Shown: positions 35,030 through 45,110, numbered from the stretch's first letter. The stretch is 64,000 nucleotides of DNA from Loripinus fragilis (GCA_964019695.1 OZ026525.1:72780260-72844259); one strand, 5' to 3'. Translations and numbers: made by a program. The notes: generated by a model from the letters alone, not told the origin.

Positions 35030-35252
35030 TTTTCATGCTCAACTCAACTGAGCACAAAATTTCAACTGCTCATAAAAACTAAAAAACCGACAAATGAAAA
35101 CGTTTTCTTGCTTCAAGTCTCTCAGATGTTGTATTTTATTATGATAAATGTTAAAATGCCAACAAGCGCTGGCATTTGAACAATAATGAGCAGGATAAAT
35201 TCGTGCTCAGCTAGATGAGCATGAATAAAAGTTTTATATAACCTCGGGGTCT
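35030..35252. mobile_element. CCCCGAGGTTATAAAAC foldback, copy 4 (left end eroded)
   Basis: Right end (AGTTTTATATAACCTCGGGG) and inner TGTTAAAATGCCAACAAGCG palindrome are clear. The left terminus before TTTTCATGCTCAACTC is replaced by other sequence. Confidence 0.75.
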
Positions 35253-35880
35253 GTACTTTATTTCTCCCTTTCAATTTCATAACATCTAAATTATGCATTA
35301 AATTGAGGATTTAAAAAAATATTAAAATATCAAACAGTTCAACCAGTGTCATGCCCAACTGCAAATATGATCATATGTACACCCCAAAACCTCGTAAGAA
35401 ATGCTAACATAGAAAAACATAATAAAATGAGTATATACAAAAAGATGACAAAGTAAAGTTTGAAAGAAAATGAAATATGGAGGAGAGGAAGTCATATAAC
35501 CAATGTTGACTTCGGAGTTAAAAGTAAAATTTTGGCCATATGATACTGAAAGGAGCAGGATTGCGTGCTAGAGCAACCTGGTAATGCAGCTCAAATGTGG
35601 CATCGCATGCTGGCAGAGCCACGACCTTGTAGGGGAAAGCGTTCAGCTGCGTCCTTAGTTAGCTTTTTATTCCTGAACCCCAAAAAGTCGACCTTCACCG
35701 AAACGAAAGTGTGAGGTCGACACTAGAATTACACTTATACGATTCATATTGCATCACCTGAATTGCTGTAATTTACCGTATTAACCCTTGAAGCGCCAAG
35801 AAAAAAAAAAGTATCTGAACATGTCGTCTGCTGAAGTCGTCCGCTGCAAATAACTGCCTTACATTACCGACGAATTAAGT
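35253..35880. other. non-coding stretch
   Basis: No credible coding frame. AAAAAGTCGACCTTCACCGA and GTGTGAGGTCGACACT (near 35684-35725) form a weak inverted repeat. Nothing else recognised. Confidence 0.4.
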
Positions 35881-35885
35881 ATATA

Positions 35886-35968
35886 GAAGCAAAAAGTGTG
35901 GACCCAGAACAGACTGCTCCTATAGGAGCAGTTTGATCTGGGTCCATACTGTTCGCCATAGAGGCTTC
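35886..35968. mobile_element. GACCCAGATCAG foldback element, copy C
   Basis: GAAGC...GTGTGGACCCAGAACAGACT with loop GCTCCTATAGGAGC (itself palindromic) and return arm ATCTGGGTCCATACTGTTCG ... GCTTC. Confidence 0.85.
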
Positions 35969-36047
35969 TTCTTAATCATTTCAGCAGACGAGAAAACAGA
36001 CGACTTTTGTTGCGATTAGCGGCGCTTTAAAGGTTAAACATTTTTGG

Positions 36048-37240
36048 ATCTTGATGGGCAGAACAGGATTCGATGAGACACCACTGACTGTGACATCTCA
36101 TCAAGTCCTATCCTGTTCATCAAGGCATCAATACGTTGACATAACCAGCAGCAGCAGCAGCAGCAGCTATTCTTATATTCAGAAGAAGCAGCTATTTACC
36201 AGGTTCGACAAAATTCGCTGTAATATCGCGTCAAATTTAGATTGTGAACATCACCGTATTAAACATTTCGGTTCTTGTTGAGCAGAAACAGGTTCCGATG
36301 AGACACCACTAATTATGACATCTCATCAGGTCCTATCCTGTTCACCAAGGAATCAATACGTTGACATAGCAAGCAACAGCTATATACCAGGTACAACACA
36401 TTTCGCTGTGAAATTTAAAACGTGTTAAAATAAGAAATTGACCATCACCGTATTAAACATTTTTGATTCTTGATGAGTAGAACTTGATTGTGACATCTCA
36501 TCAAGTCTTGATTGTGCCATCTCATCAAGTCTTGATTGTGACATCTGATCAAGTCCTGATTGTGACATCTCATCAAGTCCTTGTTTGTATGTTTGATTTG
36601 ATTCTTTATGTCCCATCAACAATCTTACAGTTATAAAGGGACGGGTCTTCCTGGGTTGAACCAGTACTAAGCTAGGATAAATGTTCTTGCTCAAGGACAC
36701 AACGCAGTGACGCCGGTAAGGCTCGAACCCGCGGCCCTTCGGTCTCGAGTCAAGCACTTTACCACTGAGCCACTGCGCTCCCTCATCAAGTCCTGATTGT
36801 GACATCTCATCAAGTCCTGATTGTGACATCTCATCAAGTCCTGGCATCAATGGATCGACATAACCACCAGCAGCAGCTATTCACCATTTTCAACAAAAAA
36901 AAATTATAATACCAATGTGTCAAACCATCGTGTTAAACATTTTTGATTCTTGATGAGCAGAACAGGATTCGATGAGACACCACTAATTGTGACATCTCAT
37001 CAAGTCCTATCCTGTTAATCATAGCATCAATACGTTGACATAACCAGCAGCAGTAGCAGCTATTCACCAGGTTCAACACAAAATTACTATGATATATCAT
37101 TGGTCAAAATAAGATATTGAACATCATCGTATTTAACATTTTTGGTTCTTGGTGAGCAGAACAGGATCCGATGAGACACCACTGATTGTGTCATCTCATC
37201 AGGTCCTATCATGTTCATCAAGGCATCAATGGTATTTCAA
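36048..37240. repeat. ~200-230-bp tandem array with internal 24-bp expansion
   Basis: About five units start at GAGCAGAACAGGATTCGATG-like sequence (36057, 36280, 36474, 36955, 37155). Each contains an inverted pair (GAACAGGAT ... ATCCTGTTC), a CAG-rich stretch (cleanest at 36145-36168) and a CACCGTATTAAACATTT end. In the third unit a 24-bp subunit (CATCTCATCAAGTCCTGATT plus GTGA) is amplified about seven times and interrupted by a SINE. The 141-codon minus frame here (GLDEMSQS repeats) is an artefact of the 24-bp period. Confidence 0.8.
36581..36781 (-). mobile_element. tRNA-derived SINE, copy 4, inside the minisatellite
   Basis: Minus-strand copy with A box AGTGGCTCAGTGGTAAAGTG and B box GGGTTCGAGCC. 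CTCATCAAGTCC lies on both sides (36569-36580 and 36782-36793), consistent with a 12-bp target duplication, although the array itself is repetitive. Confidence 0.88.
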
Positions 37241-37290
37241 CATGATGTATAAATGTTTAATAAATTGTCAGACCCAGTACATAATAATTT

Positions 37291-37526
37291 GGTCTCGACG
37301 CGAGAAAACCTGTCTTCGGGAGTTTGCGAACAACAAAGGCGCAGACCAGCCTGCGCGTTCGCGCAGTCTGATCACAGCCTTTGTTATTCTCCTTTTGGAA
37401 AGTAACATATCAAAGCTTGCTACAAGCGAAATTTCAATTTTCTAGCTAGTCCCTGTAGCTGTGCAGGCTTGTTTGAATCTCACTTTGTCGGAAACCCCGA
37501 AGACAGGTTTTGTCGCGACGAGGCCC
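37291..37526. mobile_element. GACGCGAGAAAACCTGTCTTC MITE, copy 1
   Basis: Left end GGTCTCGACGCGAGAAAACC, right end GGTTTTGTCGCGACGAGGCC, with inner GCGCAGACCAGCCTGCGCGT palindrome. Non-coding, about 236 bp. Copies at 45439 (interrupted) and 47725; fragment at 43184-43215. Confidence 0.85.
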
Positions 37527-38050
37527 AATTATGGTCAAAGATGCCATTGTGATCTACAAATAATGTATGTACTGTCGTGCCAACATTTTGTGGGACAAAA
37601 GGCAAACAGTGTAGACCCAGATCAGACGCCACCAAATGTGGCATCTAAACAGGATATATATTGCTTGCTCGCAGACTGCTCTATTTGATTTAATGAAATA
37701 TAAATATGGAAAGTACCATCCAACAACCATTAAAACAAAAAAACGGAATGCTCTAATTCTGAATAAAAGTAGAAATCCCAACAGGTATAAAGGGGTTAAT
37801 ATAAACACCACCAAGTTGCTTTATAATGAATAGTTAGTCTCCCATCAAGAGATTGTTTGGACTCTTTAGAAATAGATCTAAAATTATTCTTTTCCATAGA
37901 TCAGTATATGTATTTATATCATATACGTTCATGTGATCTTTACATCGTGAGATATGTCACTTTGTTATATATAGATCACCTTGATTTTCTTGCTGTATAC
38001 ATAGTGTACCAGAGAAATAAATTATTTTGACTTGACTTGACTTGACCAGG
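37527..38050. other. non-coding stretch
   Basis: A half copy of the GACCCAGATCAG element at 37601-37640. (CTTGA)n repeat at 38030-38045. No gene recognised. Confidence 0.4.
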
Positions 38051-38242
38051 AGTGACAGTGACGTAATCTTTTGTTTACAATTGTTAAGTAAAACAAGAAC
38101 TTGTTCATTCTACTTGCGCTAACGCGAATCGATAGGTCACTTGTGTATTAATCATATCCTGCAGATAGGATTAATACACAAGTGATCTATCGATCATAAA
38201 TCCATGATAACTTTGTAAACAAAACATGACGTCACTGTCACT
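38051..38242. repeat. inverted repeat (192 bp)
   Basis: Outer arms AGTGACAGTGACGT and ACGTCACTGTCACT. Inner hairpin TCGATAGGTCACTTGTGTAT with its complement around CTGCAG. Long stretches pair, separated by bulges. Confidence 0.85.
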
Positions 38243-38344
38243 CTTGGCTGGCAGGATAATACATATGTTACTGTATATCAATATGTGACTTAAATGAACT
38301 AAAAAACGTTTTAAGAAAAACAACTTTCAAGAAAACACACATGT

Positions 38345-38600
38345 ATCAGAGCGTCAAACAGTCGGTCCTGATCTGGATCCATATTATTTGACACTTTGGT
38401 AGTGTTCCTATTGAAAACATTACAAAACACCTAACGTGTAAATTTTGAAAAGTCAGCAGACGACAAAAAAAACCATGAAAAATTACCCTTATGGCAATAC
38501 GATACACTCTTTCATAACGGCGACTTTTTGTCATCTACTGATAACTTTTGCTTAACAGTTTGGGACCAGATCAGGACGACATAACGGTTTGACACTCCGA
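38345..38600. repeat. two half copies of the GACCCAGATCAG element
   Basis: GTCAAACAGTCGGTCCTGAT at 38352 and AACAGTTTGGGACCAGATCA at 38555 lie in inverse orientations about 200 bp apart, possibly ends of one larger foldback. A short CAGCAGACGACAAAA motif accompanies the first. Confidence 0.55.
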
Positions 38601-38696
38601 TACTGGCTGAAAGAATGCAGACGAAAACAAACGCATGAAAATTATCAAGCATTGAAATATTTAATATTTATATAGGCCAGCATGAGATTCAATGAA

Positions 38697-38943
38697 CAGG
38701 GCCCAGAATTACAATACCTCCTTAAAGTTAAGGAAGACCTAAGTTAAGTTTTGATTTTTCAGGATTCGAAAAAAAAGTTTAAAACTGATTAAAATCAAAA
38801 TAGTTTCTTTTTTTCACAACTTTGACCACAAGTACCACATCGATCAAAGCAGTTTATTTATCATTTAATATAGCATGTTGAAATATCAATACTTAACTTA
38901 AGTCTTGCTTAACTTTAAGGAGGCATTAAAATTCCGGGCCCTG
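38697..38943. mobile_element. CAGGGCCC-ended TIR element (247 bp)
   Basis: CAGGGCCCAGAATT ... CTCCTTAAAGTTAAGG ... AAGTTAAGT at the left is inverted at the right, ending AATTCCGGGCCCTG. AT-rich centre, no coding. MITE-like; the CAGGG end is of hAT type by general knowledge, and the target duplication is not clear. Confidence 0.8.
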
Positions 38944-39233
38944 GACAAGATGGAGATTTCGGTAATAGCCGCATATACGCTAAGGTCTCAAAAACATACC
39001 CAATATGGCTAGAGGTCTGAATTTTAGTGTGAGTCTTCATCTACATTAAACTTTGTGTAGAAGAGCAGCGAATGCTCTGATGAGTCTGCGCACACTCGCC
39101 TGAGTCTTCGTTGCATGCACTTGCTCAATCTCAGTTTGTCTTCTGGGAAATTTTGCATGCTTCTTTGTCGTCTGCTGATTTTTTTTCAAAATGAACATTT
39201 TTGTAAAATTCTTACAGGAATACCATCAGAGTG

Positions 39234-39300
39234 TCAAACAGTTTGGATCCAGATCAGGCCCGACTTGTTGTCGGGTCTGATCTGGCTCCAAACTGTTTGC
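39234..39300. mobile_element. GACCCAGATCAG foldback element, copy D
   Basis: GTCAAACAGTTTGGATCCAG ... loop CTTGTTGTC-like ... CTGGCTCCAAACTGTTTGC. Clear hairpin. Confidence 0.85.
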
Positions 39301-39410
39301 AAAGGTTTTCAGCTGACGACACTAGGAAGTAAAGATTTGAATGCTGGGAAAACAGCACCATCCTAATCCAAGTTTACGAGTGGACATGCTAAAGTAAGCT
39401 TTCACGGCGG

Positions 39411-39608
39411 ATCCAGGATTTTTCGAAAAGGGGTTCATATGTAAAAAGGCGTGGAGTTCACTTTGCTGATTTTACCTCATTTTTCTTAAATATACCATGA
39501 AAATGAAATAATTTGGTCTCACTGAGACCAAATTATTTCATTTTCATCGGGGGGCTGGGGGGAGGGGTTCGCTTGAATCCCCTGACCCCCTTCCAGATCC
39601 GCCTCTGC
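39411..39608. mobile_element. GGATCC-type MITE immediately downstream of the gene
   Basis: Ends GGCGGATCCAGGATTTTTC and TTCCAGATCCGCCTC are inverted; inner GGGGTTC / GCTTGAATCCCC also inverted. At 39497-39547 it contains a perfect 25-bp-arm palindrome with a single-base loop (ATGAAAATGAAATAATTTGG plus TCTCA). It ends about 11 bp after the stop codon of the minus-strand gene, so it would form most of its 3' UTR. Confidence 0.75.
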
Positions 39609-39619
39609 GGAAGTACGTT

Positions 39620-42600
39620 TTACGATGCACGTTTTGCACGTTTGAATAATCTCGGGAAATCATCGGAATCGATTAATCTAACGTCAATGATAAAGTCGAT
39701 TGGAATACCTTCAGAAACATCAACAGTCTGGTCTTTCTCTGGTTCAGCAGTTGACGACAATTTCTCCTCGTCTGTTTCCGTCATGTTGGTCGTGCCATTT
39801 TTGTCAGTAGTTCCGCTTATATTTACACAATATTGTTCACTTGATTCTCGATTGATGAAACAAACATATCTTTCGTTGCCGCTCTTTTCAGTTACTCCGG
39901 TCTTTTCTTTGTCGGTCGAAATTAAGGCTACTTGTTCTCCATTCGAGACACCGTTGCCAATATTTCCGTTTATCTTGTCACTAATGATTCCGCTGTCGCT
40001 CTTTTCGGTCACTGCTGGCTTTTCTTTGTCGACCGGAATTAAGGCTACTTGTTCTCCGTTAGAGCCATTGTCACCGACGTGGTCATCAGTATTTCCGTTT
40101 ATCTTCTCATTAGCGATTTCGGTGTCGCTCTTTTCGATTACTTCCGTCTTTTCTTTGTTGGTCGGAATTAAGGCTACGGGTTCTCCATCAGTGACAATAT
40201 CATAAACCGGCCAACTCTGTTTAAAAGTGTCTAATAATTCGTGCAAGAAAACTCTAAATGATATGCTTTCTTTATCTATCACTGGAGTTGTATGCTTTCT
40301 GAATACTTTCTGCAGAAGTAAGGGAAGCAACCCACCGGCCACCGTTGCGAGAAGCTGATTGGAAGTTGAAATGTTGTAAGTGTCGCCAAATGCTAGAACC
40401 ACCACAAGCACAAATATTAAGAAAATCAGAATTATACCAAGCTGTACAAAAGCTTTAAGATAATTGATCAAAACGGATCCTGGAAGAAAACTGTAGGGCA
40501 ATTGACTAGCACCAAAGAAAAGTGATTTTGGAATTTGTGGTACGTCGAATTTACTGAAGAAGAGCACGAGACGGCTAACTTGCCATCTTGGAGGGCCGTT
40601 GTAAGTCTGGATCAATTTTATTGGGTCTTTTACATCATCACATGCTTCTGTCTTCAACATGAACGCCATATTATCCTGTTGTTTATCATCTTCTGAGAGA
40701 CAGTCACTATGGTGATCTATATGAGTTTCTGTGAGACTAACACTATGGCGATCCAAAACATTTACTTCCGGTTTTGGTGATAAATACATAACTTCTTCAC
40801 ATTTCGGCTTCCCTAGAGAGAGAATTGCGCTGTTTAAAACTTTATTGAGTGCGAGGAATTTTTTGCTTACACTTCCAAAGCATTTGTTTGCGTAAACAGC
40901 AAGAAGAAAAAACAGGGAAACATATGAGAGTGTTTTAGCAGCGTTGAGAATGACCCCCATCATAGTATATATTATGATTTCAACAAGGACTGCAACTACC
41001 TCTGTAAGCAAGAAAACTATGGAAAATAGCGACACAATACTGAATAAAATTATAAACACTTGTTGCGCTCGAGCAAAGCTAGTTCTCAAAGCCTTTTCGT
41101 TCCTTTCCAGCGATTCAGAATTTGTGATGTTGTCCATTTGAATTTCCTTTTCAAAAGTATCAAGTTTTTCACGGATTTTCTGGCAACAGAAATAGCTGCA
41201 TATATCACGAGGCATTAGATAAACAAACAGGTGGGCCAACAGACGGAGGGTTATATTTAGAGTTGGCAACAAGTAAAGTGCTAAAATTGCAATCACAAAT
41301 GGTGATCCCAGAACCCAAAGTAGGAGCCCAATAAAAATACCAAGTCCACCATATTTTGTACAAGGCCGCAGTGCCAACCAAACGACCCAGCTGATTATTT
41401 CACCCCGATCCTTCTCCCGCATATCCCTGAAACATTTGCGCAAAACAAATTTAAACTGTTCTTTCATTTTCATGCTCAGTGTCCCATACACGCAGAACTC
41501 AAGGCACAGCAGCGCGTAGATACATATGAAAATTACATGAACCGGTGTCAGGTAAAGCGTATAACTTCCAGGAAAGGGAATTTGTAATTGTCTATCTTCT
41601 GCTGACTTTCTGCGCATGTCCATGTCTTCTTTCTCGTAATAGAAGTACAGCGCCACCCTCAGTATCCACGGAGTTATGGCAGCTATCATAGTGAGGAATA
41701 GCATGACTCTCTTGGCGAGTCTATACCAGGTCATGTATAAATTGCATGGTGATTTAACACAAATATTAGCTGCACAGCATGACGACAAAGCAGGGTTCTT
41801 TCGAAGTTTACATTTAACGAACGTATCATACAATGAAGTGAAAAAACTAACTGGTACGAAATGCTCTGGTAGGAGGCGATCAATCTTACTCCTTAGATGA
41901 ATGGCTTTAAAGTCTATCTTATAGGGCACTTCATAATTCAGTGACTGAATGGTTTCTTTGAAATTAACCATATTTCTGAATTTCTCAATTTTAAATGTTA
42001 TGGCGTTAGGATTGCTCCTAGTGTAAATACTTGGCTTTGGGGTCATTACAAAATTTAGACTAAGCTTCATACCGTCTGCAAGTTTGTGAACATATGGCGC
42101 GCTTATGTATTTCAAACGGTAGTATGATCCTGGTATATACCGCGGACTGAACAAAAGCACCACTAATTTCAAAAATGCTATCATATACAACAATATAGCT
42201 ACCCATACGTCTTCATGCAAGTATTCACACTCCAGTTGGTCTTGTTCGTTGAAATGGCAACAGAAATACCGGAAATCAGCAGATCCATCTTCCTCTAACA
42301 CGTGCATATTGCAGATACTTTCTGAAGATTTTGATTCTGAATCTGATTTGCTGTCCGCAGCGGTGGTATTGAGTCCACTTATCACTACCTGTCTCAATAA
42401 CCTCTCTACTTCCGCATCTTTCAGTGTTTCTAGGCATCGTTCTGGAGTTTCTACCAGCTCAATCTCAATGTCTCGGACACCAATTGACAGCATGAAGATT
42501 GATAGGATATCAAACTGCTCCCTTAAATGCAGCAAACCCTCACCTTGTCGACCTGATACGAGAACCCACTGTAGTGGCTTTAACATCACTGAGTGTCTGT

Positions 42601-42985
42601 CGTTAAGCAGCGCACTGGCGTTTTCACCTGTCATTATGAAGTTGTATCTTAACATCTTTTCGCCATCCTCTAGCATTCGCTTCAATTTTGCCTCATCACT
42701 AGTGTTCTTGGGAGCCAGCGAGCAATGCTCAACAGACGTGTCCATATTACTGCTTTCTACAATAGTCCCCACAATCTTGTCCGTATCAGTTTTATTATTT
42801 CCAAGCATAGAAGAATAAGTAACATTACTTTCAGTTGTGGTATCACTTAGTATTTTAGGCGCTGTATTAACTTCTTTCCTTATATCTGGTTCTAATGTTA
42901 CATTCCTCACAATACCAGAATTAACAACGCACATGAAAGCACACAGTGCTACTATTCCTGCAGTACCGTGGAACCGTGTCTCCAT
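39620..42985 (-). CDS. multi-pass membrane protein of unknown function, 1121 aa
   Basis: Seen: one uninterrupted exon-like frame with a strong start context (AAAATGG) and a signal peptide at about residues 9-22. An extracellular-type region (23-257) has six N-glycosylation sequons (N28, N54, N64, N94, N122, N206), an acidic/serine stretch at 210-223 and cysteines at 242, 243 and 253. Hydrophobic segments lie at about 258-280, 427-448, 479-500, 547-572, 575-592, 643-661, 662-682, 684-699 and 846-867, with a weak one at 876-892. Cysteine-rich loops occur at 392-414 and 597-601. The tail (934-1043) has three ~40-residue repeats around GE(P/Q)VALIxTxKEK. Inferred: plasma-membrane protein, N-terminus outside, C-terminus inside, possibly channel-, transporter- or receptor-like. 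I recognise no named family; similar long single-exon hypothetical proteins occur in bivalves as far as I recall. Introns in the UTR cannot be excluded. Confidence 0.9.
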   Translation of the reverse strand: METRFHGTAGIVALCAFMCVVNSGIVRNVTLEPDIRKEVNTAPKILSDTTTESNVTYSSMLGNNKTDTDKIVGTIVESSNMDTSVEHCSLAPKNTSDEAKLKRMLEDGEKMLRYNFIMTGENASALLNDRHSVMLKPLQWVLVSGRQGEGLLHLREQFDILSIFMLSIGVRDIEIELVETPERCLETLKDAEVERLLRQVVISGLNTTAADSKSDSESKSSESICNMHVLEEDGSADFRYFCCHFNEQDQLECEYLHEDVWVAILLYMIAFLKLVVLLFSPRYIPGSYYRLKYISAPYVHKLADGMKLSLNFVMTPKPSIYTRSNPNAITFKIEKFRNMVNFKETIQSLNYEVPYKIDFKAIHLRSKIDRLLPEHFVPVSFFTSLYDTFVKCKLRKNPALSSCCAANICVKSPCNLYMTWYRLAKRVMLFLTMIAAITPWILRVALYFYYEKEDMDMRRKSAEDRQLQIPFPGSYTLYLTPVHVIFICIYALLCLEFCVYGTLSMKMKEQFKFVLRKCFRDMREKDRGEIISWVVWLALRPCTKYGGLGIFIGLLLWVLGSPFVIAILALYLLPTLNITLRLLAHLFVYLMPRDICSYFCCQKIREKLDTFEKEIQMDNITNSESLERNEKALRTSFARAQQVFIILFSIVSLFSIVFLLTEVVAVLVEIIIYTMMGVILNAAKTLSYVSLFFLLAVYANKCFGSVSKKFLALNKVLNSAILSLGKPKCEEVMYLSPKPEVNVLDRHSVSLTETHIDHHSDCLSEDDKQQDNMAFMLKTEACDDVKDPIKLIQTYNGPPRWQVSRLVLFFSKFDVPQIPKSLFFGASQLPYSFLPGSVLINYLKAFVQLGIILIFLIFVLVVVLAFGDTYNISTSNQLLATVAGGLLPLLLQKVFRKHTTPVIDKESISFRVFLHELLDTFKQSWPVYDIVTDGEPVALIPTNKEKTEVIEKSDTEIANEKINGNTDDHVGDNGSNGEQVALIPVDKEKPAVTEKSDSGIISDKINGNIGNGVSNGEQVALISTDKEKTGVTEKSGNERYVCFINRESSEQYCVNISGTTDKNGTTNMTETDEEKLSSTAEPEKDQTVDVSEGIPIDFIIDVRLIDSDDFPRLFKRAKRAS

Positions 42986-43117
42986 TTTGCGCTCTCTCAG
43001 ATCTTCTCAACTTGGCGGTCTATCAACAACTATTATCCCGCCCTGCGAAATGTACGCTTTTAGAATGTCTTTCTGGCTTTTGTCATTCTCAACAAAGGGC
43101 TTATCGTTTGACATCTA

Positions 43118-43140
43118 CTCGCAAATTTAAATACCTATAT
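43118..43140 (-). promoter_or_regulatory. TATA-like element upstream of the membrane-protein gene
   Basis: Minus strand reads TTTTATTATATAGGTATTTA about 140 bp before the ATG, placing a start site near 43100 with a ~115-nt leader. AT-rich background makes chance occurrence possible. Confidence 0.3.
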
Positions 43141-43183
43141 AATAAAACTGTCCCTTTCTTACCTAAAAGCAATGACGTAATGG

Positions 43184-43215
43184 GGCCACGACGCGAGAAA
43201 ACGTCACGTTTAGTC
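43184..43215. repeat. fragment of the GACGCGAGAAAAC MITE
   Basis: GGGGCCACGACGCGAGAAAA matches the left end of 37291-37526; the rest is missing. It lies just upstream of the candidate promoter. Confidence 0.6.
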
Positions 43216-43229
43216 CCTTGTCTAGTATA

Positions 43230-44230
43230 TGCTTTTAATGACGGTCCATATTAATCAGCGTATCCACGCATGTTTGATCAGGGCATTTGTTAACCGCCGA
43301 TATATATGTTGGAACAGTATCTGACCGAGCCATGCCTAGAGCCGGGAATAAAAATTGGCATGCAATTTTGGACTTTGATTGTATGCATATGTTGGAAGGG
43401 CGGTTTTCTCATGACTTGGCTGATTAACGTGTTTAGCGTCTTTTAAATATTTCAACCAAGCTACATGAAAATGACCATCCAATTATGTAATAGTCACAAC
43501 ATAAGAAAAGGGCCCATGAAGTATGAAACCATGCACAACCGTGTCTAGGATTCAGACCCATTAGTTAGTTTTCACTCGAAGCTTATATACTTTTGTATTT
43601 TCTCTCGAGGTTTTCACCATTTCTTTAACATACACATGGTGTATTTGCAAACGGTTTGGGCGAAGACCAGGACCAACAAAAACGTAGAGCCTGCTCTGTA
43701 TGCTCTTGATCCAAAAAAAAAAATCCTGAATGAACTTTTTGAAAACATCCGTTTAAAAAAAATCAGCTGATGGGAAAATAATGCGAACACCGCATGCAAA
43801 GATTTAAGTATATTATATCAAGAAAACAGATCTTTTTTTTGTTTGTTGTTGTTTCCTTTTGGAAATTTCAAAAATTAGCACTCCCTGGCATAATGTCCCG
43901 AATTACGGACCCTATGTTGAAGGTCATATATGATCCATGCCCGAATTGTTGGAGCCGGTATACACAGAAAGAAAGTATTAAAGTTACATTTGCTACCTTC
44001 ATCGTTTTCTTCTTCAAAACTTGACTAGTCTATCTCGATGAACAGGCCAGTTTGAGTCTGTGCAAAATGGCAACTGGTTGAAAAGTCGCGTCTCGAAAAA
44101 TGTCTTCGGGCATAGATGTTTATCGTTTCAGTCGTTTCTTTGATATTCTCGCAAATAATTCAGATAATATTTCGAGTGTTGCCTTTTACTTTAATACAGT
44201 CAGGTCAGACCCTTTGTATACTGGAAACCC
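43230..44230. other. non-coding stretch
   Basis: Half copy of the GACCCAGATCAG element at 43646-43680. No coding frame of substance; no other repeat recognised. Confidence 0.4.
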
Positions 44231-44240
44231 ATAAAACATT

Positions 44241-44309
44241 GGCAAACAGTGAAGACCCAGATGAAATGCAGCATAATGCTGCATTTCATCAGGATCTGCA
44301 CTGTTTGGT
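44241..44309. mobile_element. GACCCAGATCAG foldback element, copy E
   Basis: GGCAAACAGTGAAGACCCAG, loop region ATGAAATGCAGCATAATGCT (palindromic), return arm AGGATCTGCACTGTTTGG. Confidence 0.8.
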
Positions 44310-44389
44310 AAGATCAAACCACCTTCAGGGACAGAGAAACGTCATAATTAAACAAGACCAAACTCTGCTCTGGACCTGCGTCTCCGGTG

Positions 44390-45110
44390 CACATCTTCAA
44401 TGTGTGAACAATCATTATGGAAAGTTTGAAGATAAAAGAATGAAATCTGCTTTACTTACAGATTACACACAAATTAACAATGTAAGCACTCCAAAGGTGG
44501 TGTAGACGTAATAATGTCTAAGTTAAACAATCCCAAAAATATCATCAAATGTGCACAAAATATAGTGTGCACACATGTTCAATGTGTGAGCAATCATAAT
44601 GTATAAAGTTTGAATATAAAGGAAATAAAACTGCTAGAGTCACATATATAACACAAAACAGACACCCCCTAAGTATTTTGGATGGATATAATATCTAAGT
44701 TCAACAGACCTAAACAATTAGAAAATCTTTATCAAATGTGTACAAAATGGGAGGTGCACATGTTCAATGTATGTTTAGTCATGATGCAAAGTTTCAATAT
44801 TAAGGTATGATGATTTTTGGAGTTACAGATTACACAAACCAGACACCGTCTTAGCATTTTAGAGAAAAACATGTCTAAGTTCAAGACCCCCAAAAATGAC
44901 AAAAAAATCATGAAATGTATATTAAATAAGAGGTGCATATCTTCAATGTATGAACAATCATTATACAAAGTTTTAATATAAAGGAATTAAAACTGTTGGA
45001 GTTACAGATTACACAAACCTGACACCCCCTATGCATTTCGGAAGGAAAAAAAAAGTCTAAGTTCAACACCCGTAAAAAAATAAATTTTCGGTGTTACAAA
45101 TCGAACGCTT
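44390..45110. repeat. ~180-bp diverged tandem repeat (four units)
   Basis: TTCAATGTGTGAACAATCAT-like marks at 44396, 44578, 44763 and 44940. Each is followed by 'aaagttt.aatataaaggaa', 'gttacagattacaca', 'gacacccccta' and 'gtctaagttcaaca'. No coding content. Confidence 0.85.

Noticed and set aside
36425..36850. 141-codon minus frame with GLDEMSQS repeats
   Set aside because: Produced by a 24-bp minisatellite (eight codons) and a read-through SINE; not a protein gene.
39513..40205. 230-codon plus-strand frame
   Set aside because: It lies antisense to the repeat tail of the membrane-protein gene and its composition is the mirror of those repeats; no independent support.
42249..42818. 189-codon plus-strand frame
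   Set aside because: Antisense shadow of the N-terminal part of the 1121-residue gene.
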